Shown in pieces: positions 56,929 to 64,000 of a DNA stretch of 64,000 bases. Every line of letters begins with the position of its first letter. Position 1 is the first letter of the stretch. Position numbers and translations under genes: made by a program. The stretch spans positions 62,001-126,000 of the forward strand of contig NZ_LBCQ02000011.1 of NCBI RefSeq assembly GCF_001014615.2, given 5' to 3'. The DNA is from Aquamicrobium sp. LC103 (GTDB lineage Bacteria; Pseudomonadota; Alphaproteobacteria; Rhizobiales; Rhizobiaceae). The notes below the pieces were generated by a model, which was not told the origin of the DNA, ran no database searches, and saw nothing but the letters and a program-made list of their open reading frames with translations.

Positions 56929-57785
56929 CCAAGCTCGATGGAAGGCTCAATGCCCACAGGCCGGACCTTGCCGACATCCGCCTTCGCGGCAGGGTCGAGG
57001 CGACGGATTATGCCGAGGGAAGGCCGGCGCGGGTGTCCGCCCCGGTGCTTGACCTGCGCAACGCGCCGCGCGCCGATGCCGGCGTCGACACGCAGCTTCT
57101 GTGTGGTGACGACGTGCTGGTCTTCGAAGAGCGCGAAGGCTGGGCGTGGCTGCAATCCGAGACCGACGGCTATGTCGGCTACGCCTCGTCTGACGCGCTG
57201 GCACGGCAAGAGGGGGCGCCGACCCATGTCGTCGTCGCGCCGCGCACCTTCGTCTACCCCGGTCCCGAACTCAAATCGCCGGCGATGCGAACCCACTCCA
57301 TGGGGGCGCGGCTGCGGGTTGTCGAAACGGCCGAGAACAGGGGTACCGCCTACGCGCTTCTCGAAAACGGCGAAGCCGTGATCGCCTCGCATCTGCGCAC
57401 GGTCGAAAAGACGGCCGGCGACTATGTGACGATCGCGGAAGAGCTGGAACGCACGCCCTATCTGTGGGGCGGCGCCAGCGCGTTCGGCATCGACTGTTCG
57501 GGGCTCGTGCAGCTTGCCATGCGCATGGCGGGCCGTTCGGTCCTGCGCGACACCGACATGCAGGCCGGCTCGATCGGCGGGACGCTCGACATCGGCGATG
57601 ATCTGGCCGGTCTGCGCCGAGGCGATCTCGTCTTCTGGAAGGGCCATGTCGCGGTCATGCTCGACGGTGAGAACATCATCCACGCCAACGGCCATACGAT
57701 GATGGTTTCGCGCGAGCGGTTGCGGGACGCCGTCGACCGCATCGCCTATCTCTACGGCCGCCCGACCGTGTTCAGGAGGCCCTGA
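56925..57785 (+). CDS. NlpC/P60 family cysteine peptidase with SH3-like domains
   Basis: 286 residues, no signal peptide. Two SH3b-like domains (about 35-85 and 100-150) precede the C40 peptidase: catalytic Cys in FGIDCSGLVQLAMRMAG, His in FWKGHVAVML, and the third residue near HANGHTMM. The layout resembles cytoplasmic gamma-D-glutamyl-L-diamino acid endopeptidases (dipeptidyl peptidase VI type) that trim recycled murein peptides. Starts with GTG, overlapping the MarR-like gene. Follows the aminopeptidase gene, which supports a peptide-recycling function. Confidence 0.87.
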   Translation: MTKLDGRLNAHRPDLADIRLRGRVEATDYAEGRPARVSAPVLDLRNAPRADAGVDTQLLCGDDVLVFEEREGWAWLQSETDGYVGYASSDALARQEGAPTHVVVAPRTFVYPGPELKSPAMRTHSMGARLRVVETAENRGTAYALLENGEAVIASHLRTVEKTAGDYVTIAEELERTPYLWGGASAFGIDCSGLVQLAMRMAGRSVLRDTDMQAGSIGGTLDIGDDLAGLRRGDLVFWKGHVAVMLDGENIIHANGHTMMVSRERLRDAVDRIAYLYGRPTVFRRP

Positions 57786-57801
57786 GAATGCGAATCCAAA
57801 G

Positions 57802-57826
57802 AGCCGGCTGCCGTCAGTAGCCGGCT
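57802..57826. terminator. Hairpin between the P60 gene and ghrA
   Basis: AGCCGGC (57802-57808), 11-base loop, GCCGGCT (57820-57826). No U-run, and it overlaps the end of ghrA, so termination is only possible. Confidence 0.35.
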
Positions 57827-58761
57827 TCGCGATCGACCAGGTTCTCCATGGGTTCGCCGCGCTCCAGCCGTGCCATCTGTTCCAGCATCAGCGGCACGAG
57901 ATGGGCGGGATCCGAAGTGGCGGCCGCGTGCGGCGTGACGAAGACGCGCGGATGCTCCCAGAGCGGGCTTTCGGCAGGCAGCGGCTCGCGCTCGAAGACG
58001 TCGAGGCTCGCTTCCTTCAAGGTGCCGTCCTCCAACGCGCGCAGGATGTCGGCCTCCTTCTGAAGCTTGCCACGGCCGGCATTGACGAGAATGGCGCCGC
58101 CGAGCCCGTTGTCGCGGCGTAGCCGTCGGAGCAATTCATAATCGATTATGCCCTCGGTCGCCGGCGTGTGCGGCAGGAGCACGACGAGAATGTCGGTGGC
58201 GTTGAGGAAGCCCGGAAGGCCTTCCGCGCCATCCCAGCAGGTCACGCCCTCCATCGGACGCGGCGTGCGCGTCCAGCCGTTCACCTTGAAGCCGAGCGCC
58301 AGCAGCGCCCTTGCCGCGGCACGGCCGAGCTGCCCGAGGCCCATGATGCCGACGGCGACCTCGTTGGCCGGCGGCTGCTCGGGCTCGTGCCAGACCTTCT
58401 TGCCTTGCTGCGCGCGGTAAAGCATGCCCTGGCGCTGATGGTCGAGCACGCGCCAGACGACGAACTCGGTCATGTATTGCGACAGGTTTTGCGCCACCAC
58501 GCGCGCGATAGGCACGTCGGGCAGGTCGGTGTCGGCGAAGATGTGGTCGACGCCGGCACCGATGGAGAAGATCGCCCTGAGGTTGGGCAGGCGGGAAAGT
58601 ATGCCCGGCTTGTGCTTCCACACGACGGCGTAGTCGATGGTCGGGTCGCCGGGCTCGGCATCCAGCACGACGTCGTGCCTTGCCGAGAGCAGTTCGTGCC
58701 AGCGGCGCGGATTGTAGTTGGTGACCGAAAGGAGAATGCGCCGGCGCGGCGATGAAGACAT
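57814..58761 (-). CDS. ghrA: Glyoxylate/hydroxypyruvate reductase A
   Basis: 315 residues. Same superfamily as the enzyme at 29271 but of the GhrA branch: DYAVVWKHKPGILSRLPNLR, AIFSIGAGVDHIF, NAD(P) motif VGIMGLGQLGRAAARALL, and DVFEREPLPAESPLWEHPRV. Catalytic Arg (NAGRG), Glu (REP) and His (TPHAAA) are in place. Reduces glyoxylate and hydroxypyruvate with NADPH. It lies 24 bases after yejF on the same strand and may be at the end of the yej transcript. Confidence 0.92.
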   Translation of the reverse strand: MSSSPRRRILLSVTNYNPRRWHELLSARHDVVLDAEPGDPTIDYAVVWKHKPGILSRLPNLRAIFSIGAGVDHIFADTDLPDVPIARVVAQNLSQYMTEFVVWRVLDHQRQGMLYRAQQGKKVWHEPEQPPANEVAVGIMGLGQLGRAAARALLALGFKVNGWTRTPRPMEGVTCWDGAEGLPGFLNATDILVVLLPHTPATEGIIDYELLRRLRRDNGLGGAILVNAGRGKLQKEADILRALEDGTLKEASLDVFEREPLPAESPLWEHPRVFVTPHAAATSDPAHLVPLMLEQMARLERGEPMENLVDREAGY

Positions 58762-58785
58762 GACCGTTTTCCTTGAAAATCGATA

Positions 58786-60417
58786 TTACTGGCTGACGAC
58801 GCCCGTCGGCGCCGTCGCTATCTCGAATGCGGCGGCAATGAGCGCCCTGGTGTAGTCGGTCTGCGGCCTTTCGAATATCTGCTCCGACGGGCCATGCTCG
58901 ACGACCTTGCCGTGGCGCATGACGATCACCTCGTTGGCGAGCGCACGGACGACTTTCAGGTCGTGGCTGATGAAGAGATAGGCGAGCGAGTGCTTGTGCT
59001 GCAGCTCGCGCAGGAGATCCACCACCTGCGCCTGCACGCTCATGTCGAGCGCGGAGGTCGGCTCGTCGAGCATGACGAAGCGGGGTTTCAGGACCATGGC
59101 GCGGGCGATGGCTATGCGCTGCCTTTGGCCGCCGGAGAATTCGTGCGGGTAGCGGAAGCGCGAGGCCGGGTCGAGGCCGACCTCGTTGAGCACGTCGACG
59201 ACCATGTCGTCGCGTTCGTCCGCCGAAAGCCGCGGCTCGTGGATGGTCAATCCTTCCTCGATGATCTCGGACACCGACATGCGCGGGCTGAGCGAGCCGA
59301 ACGGGTCCTGGAAGACGATCTGCATCTCGCGGCGCAACGGGCGCATCTCCTTGAAGGAGAAGCGGTCGATCTCTCGCGCGCCCAGCCGGATGCGCCCCTG
59401 CGAGGAAATCATGCGCGACAGCGCGAGCCCCAGCGTGGTCTTGCCGGAACCCGATTCGCCCACCACGCCGAGGGTCTGGCCGGCGCGCACGGCGACGTCG
59501 ATGCCGTCCACCGCCTTCACGTGGTCGACGGTGCGACGGAAGAAGCCCTGCTTGATCGGAAACCAGACGCGGATGTTCTCGCCGGTCATCACCTTCTCGG
59601 CATCGGTGTCGAGCTTCGGCGGGCGTCCCTTGGGCTCGGCGGCGATGAGATGCCTGGTGTAGGCATGCTGCGGATTCTCGAAGATTTCCCGCGTCGGACC
59701 CGCTTCGACGATCTTGCCCTTGGTCATCACGCAGACGCGGTCGGCGATCTTGCGCACGATGCCGAGATCGTGGGTGATGAACAGCACCGACATGCCCTTC
59801 GCCTTCTTCAGCTTGGCGAGGAGTTCCAGGATCTGTGCCTGCACGGTCACGTCGAGCGCGGTTGTCGGCTCGTCGGCGATCAGCAGCTCCGGCTCGTTGG
59901 CGAGCGCCATGGCGATCATCACGCGCTGGCGCTGGCCGCCGGAAAGCTGGTGCGGATAGGCGCCGAGGCGTTTTTCCGGCTCCTGGATGCCGACCTCGCG
60001 CAGGAGTTCCAGCGTGCGCCTGCGCGCCTGATTGTCGCCCATGCCCTGATGAAGCCTGAGGATTTCGGCGATCTGCTGCTCGATCGTGTGCAGCGGGTTG
60101 AGCGAGGTCATCGGCTCCTGGAAGATCATGGTGATCTTGTTGCCGCGCACCTGGCGCAGCGCCTTTTCATCGAGCGACAGAAGGTCCTTGCCGTCGAACA
60201 GGATCTGGCCGGAGGGGTGGCTCGCCGAAGGGTAGGGCAGCAGCTTCAGGACGGAGAGCGCGGAGACTGACTTGCCAGAGCCGGATTCGCCGACGAGCGC
60301 CACCGTCTCGCCCTTGGCGATGTCGAAGGAGACGTGATCGACGGCATTCACCTCCTTGCCGCCTTGCATGAAGGCGACGGAAAGATCGCGCACGGAGAGG
60401 AGGGGAGAGGAACTCAT
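58786..60417 (-). CDS. yejF: ABC transporter ATPase YejF (fused double ATPase)
   Basis: 543 residues, two ABC domains in one chain. First: [20 protein letters not shown] (Walker A), [20 protein letters not shown]. Second: [40 protein letters not shown]. It drives the YejABE oligopeptide importer. The start is the ATG at 60417, overlapping yejE by four bases; a longer open frame has no support. Confidence 0.95.
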   Translation of the reverse strand: MSSSPLLSVRDLSVAFMQGGKEVNAVDHVSFDIAKGETVALVGESGSGKSVSALSVLKLLPYPSASHPSGQILFDGKDLLSLDEKALRQVRGNKITMIFQEPMTSLNPLHTIEQQIAEILRLHQGMGDNQARRRTLELLREVGIQEPEKRLGAYPHQLSGGQRQRVMIAMALANEPELLIADEPTTALDVTVQAQILELLAKLKKAKGMSVLFITHDLGIVRKIADRVCVMTKGKIVEAGPTREIFENPQHAYTRHLIAAEPKGRPPKLDTDAEKVMTGENIRVWFPIKQGFFRRTVDHVKAVDGIDVAVRAGQTLGVVGESGSGKTTLGLALSRMISSQGRIRLGAREIDRFSFKEMRPLRREMQIVFQDPFGSLSPRMSVSEIIEEGLTIHEPRLSADERDDMVVDVLNEVGLDPASRFRYPHEFSGGQRQRIAIARAMVLKPRFVMLDEPTSALDMSVQAQVVDLLRELQHKHSLAYLFISHDLKVVRALANEVIVMRHGKVVEHGPSEQIFERPQTDYTRALIAAAFEIATAPTGVVSQ

Positions 60418-61565
60418 CGGAATGTCTTCCGCGGATCGAAGGCGTCGCGCGTCGCTTCGCCGATGAAGATCAGCAGCGAAAGCATGACCGACAGGGTGAG
60501 GAAGCCGGCGATGCCGAGCCAGGGCGCGTTGAGGTTGCGCTGACCCTGGCGCAGGAGCTCGCCGAGCGAGGCCGAGCCCGGCGGCAGGCCGAAGCCTAGG
60601 AAGTCCAGCGAGGTCAGCGTCGTGATCGAGCCGTTGAGGATGAAGGGCAGGAAGGTCAGCGTCGCCACCATCGCGTTGGGCAGGAGATGGCGGAACATGA
60701 TGGTGCGGTTCGGCACGCCGAGCGAGCGCGCGGCGTTGACATATTCGAAATTGCGCGCCCGCAGGAATTCCGCCCGCACCACGCCGACGAAGGCCACCCA
60801 CGAGAAGAGCAGCATGATGCCGAGCAGGATGAAGAAGCCCGGCGGCAGCACGGCCGCGATGATGAGGATGAGATAGAGAACCGGGATCGAGGACCAGATC
60901 TCGATGATGCGCTGGAAGATCAGGTCGGTCCAGCCCCCGAAATAACCCTGCACGGCGCCGGCCGAGACGCCGATGACGGCTGAGGCGAGCGTGAGGACCA
61001 GTCCGAACAGAACCGAGATGCGGAAGCCGTAGATGACGCGGGCCATCACGTCGCGCGCCTGGTCGTCGGTTCCGAGCCAGTTCCAGTTGCCGACCGTGCA
61101 GTTGGGGTCGTCGACGCCCTCGAAATAGCGGCCGCAGCGCTCTTCCACCGTGTACAGCCAGGACGGTCTTGCCGGAGCGGCTTCCGGAATCTCGTTGTTC
61201 ACCGTGCGGTAGGAGTAGCGGATCGGCGGCCAGACCAGCCAGCCATTCGCATTGATCTCTTCCTGGATGACCGGATCGCGATAATCGGTCACCGCGAGGA
61301 AGCCGCCGAATTTCTCTTCAGGATAGGAGACGACGGAGGGAAAGAGCAGCTCGCCCTTGTACATGGCGAGGATCGGCCTGTCGTTCGCGATGAACTCGGC
61401 GAAGAGGGAGAGCACGAACAGGAGGAGGAATATCCATAACGACCAGTAGCCGCGCCGGTTGGCCTTGAAGTTCTGCCAGCGGCGCTGGTTGAGCGGCGAA
61501 AGCCAGGGGCGCACGGCGCGCTCGCGAACCTGTTCGACCTCGCCCTTGGTGATGATGTCGGACAT
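60414..61565 (-). CDS. yejE: ABC transporter permease YejE
   Basis: 383 residues. N-terminal helix (WSLWIFLLLFVLSLFAEFIA), a periplasmic region of about 120 residues, then five helices with the permease EAA-type motif AARSLGVPNRTIMFRHLLPN. ATG overlaps the yejB stop (TGATG). Confidence 0.94.
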   Translation of the reverse strand: MSDIITKGEVEQVRERAVRPWLSPLNQRRWQNFKANRRGYWSLWIFLLLFVLSLFAEFIANDRPILAMYKGELLFPSVVSYPEEKFGGFLAVTDYRDPVIQEEINANGWLVWPPIRYSYRTVNNEIPEAAPARPSWLYTVEERCGRYFEGVDDPNCTVGNWNWLGTDDQARDVMARVIYGFRISVLFGLVLTLASAVIGVSAGAVQGYFGGWTDLIFQRIIEIWSSIPVLYLILIIAAVLPPGFFILLGIMLLFSWVAFVGVVRAEFLRARNFEYVNAARSLGVPNRTIMFRHLLPNAMVATLTFLPFILNGSITTLTSLDFLGFGLPPGSASLGELLRQGQRNLNAPWLGIAGFLTLSVMLSLLIFIGEATRDAFDPRKTFR

Positions 61566-62659
61566 CACACGTCCCTCCGCTCGAAATCGATACGCGGATC
61601 GATGAGGGTGTAGGTGAGGTCCGAGAGCAGGCTGACGAAGAGTCCGATCAACGAGAAGATATAGAGATTGGCGAACACGACGGCGTAGTCACGGTCGATC
61701 ACCGCCCGGAAGCCGAGCAGACCGAGACCGTCGAGCGAGAAGATGTTCTCGATCAGCAGCGAGCCAGTGAAGAAGGCCGAAATGAACGCGCCGGGAAAGC
61801 CGGCGATGATGATCAGCATGGCGTTGCGGAAGACGTGGCCATAGAGCACCTTGCGCTCGCTCAACCCCTTGGCGCGCGCCGTCGTCACATATTGCTTGCG
61901 GATTTCCTCGAGGAAGGAGTTCTTGGTCAGAAGCGTCGTCGTCGCGAAGGCCGACAGCACCATCGCGGTGAGCGGCAGCGTCAGGTGCCAGAAATAGTCG
62001 AGGATCCGCTGCGGCCAGGAAAGCTCGCTCCAATTGTCGGAGGTTAGTCCGCGCAGGGGGAACCAGTCGAAGAACGAGCCGCCGGCGAAAAGCACCATCA
62101 GCAGGATGGCGAAGAGGAAGCCCGGTATCGCATAGCCGATGATGACGATGCCGCTGGTCCACATGTCGAAGGAGGAGCCGTCCTTGACCGCCTTGCGGAT
62201 GCCGAGCGGGATGGAGATCGCGTAGGAGATGAGCGTGATCCACAGTCCGAGCGAGATGGAGACCGGCATCTTCTCCAGGATCAGGTCTATCACGGATATG
62301 TCGCGGAAATAGCTCTCCCCGAAATCGAAGCGGATGTAGTTCCATAGCATGGTGAAGAAGCGCTCGAGCGGCGGCTTGTCGAAGCCGAACTGCTGTTCGA
62401 GCTTGGCGATGAAGGCGGGATCGAGGCCTTGCGCCCCACGATAGCGGGAATCGCCGGACAGGTCGAAATTCTGCGCCGTGTCGGCGGCTCCGCCGCCGGA
62501 GATGTTGTCGAGCATTCCGCCGCCCTGGCCGCTCATGCGCGCGATGATCTGCTCGATCGGCCCGCCGGGGGCGAACTGGATGACGATGAAGGAGATCGCC
62601 ATGATGCCGAAGAGCGTCGGGATCATCAGAAGGATGCGGCGAAGGATATAGGCGCCCAT
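61565..62659 (-). CDS. yejB: ABC transporter permease YejB
   Basis: 364 residues. Starts [20 protein letters not shown], a typical DppB-type first helix, with a periplasmic insertion of about 60 residues, then helices and the EAA loop [20 protein letters not shown]. It pairs with YejE. Confidence 0.95.
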   Translation of the reverse strand: MGAYILRRILLMIPTLFGIMAISFIVIQFAPGGPIEQIIARMSGQGGGMLDNISGGGAADTAQNFDLSGDSRYRGAQGLDPAFIAKLEQQFGFDKPPLERFFTMLWNYIRFDFGESYFRDISVIDLILEKMPVSISLGLWITLISYAISIPLGIRKAVKDGSSFDMWTSGIVIIGYAIPGFLFAILLMVLFAGGSFFDWFPLRGLTSDNWSELSWPQRILDYFWHLTLPLTAMVLSAFATTTLLTKNSFLEEIRKQYVTTARAKGLSERKVLYGHVFRNAMLIIIAGFPGAFISAFFTGSLLIENIFSLDGLGLLGFRAVIDRDYAVVFANLYIFSLIGLFVSLLSDLTYTLIDPRIDFERRDV

Positions 62660-62800
62660 CAGGCGGCTCCCGCGTTGCGCGGCGCATGCGCGAGGAATTT
62701 GCGCCCTCTCGGGGAAACGAAAGGCTCCGCGACGGTGATGGAAACAGCGAGCATGGAAGGACGGCCGCCCGAGACCAGGTGAGGCTTCAAAAAATATCCG

Positions 62801-64000
62801 TCAGGCTCTGCCAATCGTTCTTGCCTTCTCTTCGTCGTGCCACCACAGCGATTCAACAGGAAAGCCATAGTCGGGTTTCGGTTCCTTGAAGCCGAACATG
62901 TCCCAATAGGCAGCCTTGTGATTCGCCATGTAGTAAGTTGGAATCCAGTCCGAGCGTGCGCGCAAGACCCGGTCGAGCGCACGCATGATCACCGTGAGGT
63001 CGTCGGTGTTGTCGACGCGCCCGACCATCTCGACCAGTTCATCGACGACCGGGTCCTTCGTGCCCGGCAGATTGCGCAGAGAGGGCAGGTCGGCCGAGCG
63101 GGAATGGAATATCTGGGTCAGCGAATCCTGCGAGGGAAGCGGGGTGAAGGACAGCGCCATCAGCACGACGTCGAAATCGAAATCGCGCTGACGCGCCTGA
63201 TACTGCGAGGCGTCGACCGTCCTGATCGTCGCGTCGACGCCGATGGCGCGCAGATTGTCCACGTAAGGCGTCGTGAGACGCACGATGCCTTCCTCCTGCG
63301 TCAGGAATTCGAGCGTCAGACGCTGGCCGGCATCGTTCGCGAGAAGCTGGCCGCTGGGTTTCCAGCCCGCTTCGATCAGCATCTGGCGCGCTTCGCGCAG
63401 CACCCTGCGATCGCGCCCCGAGCCGTCCGTGACCGGTTGGACGTAGACCTCGCCGAACACCTCCTCCGGCACGCGGCCGCGGAATGTTTCCAGGAGCTCG
63501 AGTTCCTCCGGCGATGGCGCGCCGCTCGTCTTGTAGTCCGATTTCTCGAAGGTCGAGTTGGAGCGCTCGTAGGCGCCGTAAAAGAGGTTGCGGTTCGTCC
63601 ATTCGAAGTCGAAGCACATGCCGATCGCGCGCCGGACGCGCGGATCCTGAAAGCGCGCACGCCGCTGGTTGATCGCCCAGGCCTGCATGGTCGGGTTCTT
63701 CTCGCCGGGGAATTCGCGCATGACGACCTTTTTCTGGGTAACGGCCGGGAAGTCGTAGCCCGTTGCCCAGACGCGCGAGGTGAATTCCTGGCGGAAATGA
63801 ATGTCGCCCTTCTTGAATGCCTCGAAGGCGGCCTGTCGGTCGCGGAAGAACTCGATGCGGAGGCGGTCGAAATGATTGAGCCCGCGGTTCACCGCCAGGT
63901 CGCGGGCCCAATAATCCTCGACACGGTCATATTCGATCCACTGACCGGCGGAGAAACGGCCGACCTTGAAGGCGCCGGAGCCGAGCAGCGCCTTGAGCTG
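62801..64000 (-). CDS. yejA: Extracellular solute-binding protein YejA (5' end outside window)
   Basis: 399 residues are visible; the N-terminus with signal peptide lies beyond the right edge. SBP family 5 sequence such as GSGAFKVGRFSAGQWIEYDR, RRARFQDPRVRRAIGMCFDF and YMANHKAAYWDMFGFK. It delivers peptides to YejBEF; in rhizobia and Brucella this transporter is linked to uptake of and tolerance to antimicrobial peptides, including plant NCR peptides. 141 bases separate it from yejB, with no clear terminator. Confidence 0.92.
   Translation of the reverse strand, partial: QLKALLGSGAFKVGRFSAGQWIEYDRVEDYWARDLAVNRGLNHFDRLRIEFFRDRQAAFEAFKKGDIHFRQEFTSRVWATGYDFPAVTQKKVVMREFPGEKNPTMQAWAINQRRARFQDPRVRRAIGMCFDFEWTNRNLFYGAYERSNSTFEKSDYKTSGAPSPEELELLETFRGRVPEEVFGEVYVQPVTDGSGRDRRVLREARQMLIEAGWKPSGQLLANDAGQRLTLEFLTQEEGIVRLTTPYVDNLRAIGVDATIRTVDASQYQARQRDFDFDVVLMALSFTPLPSQDSLTQIFHSRSADLPSLRNLPGTKDPVVDELVEMVGRVDNTDDLTVIMRALDRVLRARSDWIPTYYMANHKAAYWDMFGFKEPKPDYGFPVESLWWHDEEKARTIGRA

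Overview
The window is high-GC, gene-dense DNA from the chromosome of an alphaproteobacterium, almost certainly a member of the Rhizobiales (Mesorhizobium/Phyllobacteriaceae-like). The main pointers are a Fur-family Irr regulator next to fabA-fabB-fabI, an orphan lumazine synthase 2 behind an FMN riboswitch, a DmeR/DmeF cobalt-nickel system with a rhizobial-type operator, an XRE regulator ahead of metK-trmB, the order mutM / enoyl-CoA hydratase / rpsT / dnaA / dnaN / recF, a complete Tad (Cpa/Ctp) pilus locus, and yejABEF. The assignment rests on gene content and order only.

Layout. 1-5.7 kb: a membrane-anchored DJ-1/PfpI protein (cut by the left edge) divergent from a GlxA-type AraC regulator; FMN riboswitch plus ribH2; a dispersed repeat; a GNAT protein; dmeR-dmeF; a LysE exporter. 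5.7-9 kb: XRE regulator, a structured leader, metK, trmB, and a 54-residue DUF1127-like gene. 9-22.2 kb: the translation and RNA locus rimP-nusA-ylxR-infB-rbfA-truB, then corA and an HWE-type sensor kinase, then rpsO-pnp. 22.2-29 kb: a second copy of the dispersed repeat, an ArsR-regulated old yellow enzyme, an RsmC-like methyltransferase, fabA-fabB-fabI divergent from irr, and an SH3 protein. 29-34.6 kb: a 2-hydroxyacid dehydrogenase, a periplasmic metallo-beta-lactamase-fold phosphodiesterase, a cluster of palindromic repeats, and a tight operon moeB-GNAT-aconitase X large and small subunits. 34.6-43 kb: replication and repair genes on the minus strand (deoB, mutM, echA, rpsT, dnaA, dnaN, recF). 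43-55 kb: the Tad pilus locus with its pseudopilins on one side, flp pilin-cpaABCDEF-tadBC on the other, and convergent tadD. 55-64 kb: leucyl aminopeptidase, a MarR-like regulator overlapping an NlpC/P60 peptidase, GhrA, and yejF-E-B-A (yejA cut by the right edge).

How it works together. Most of the window is housekeeping: ribosome maturation and translation initiation, RNA turnover, unsaturated fatty acid synthesis, replication initiation, and SAM and riboflavin supply. The accessory content is metal export (dmeRF), electrophile reduction (ArsR/OYE), surface attachment (Tad pili), murein peptide recycling, and peptide import (yej). No tRNA, rRNA, CRISPR array, prophage or intact insertion sequence was seen. 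I did not find a clear new multi-gene system. The most unusual structures are two copies of a dispersed intergenic element whose core is inverted relative to its ends and whose right end supplies the stop codon of the neighbouring gene, and a structured leader ahead of metK. Positions of promoters, terminators and starts were read by eye.
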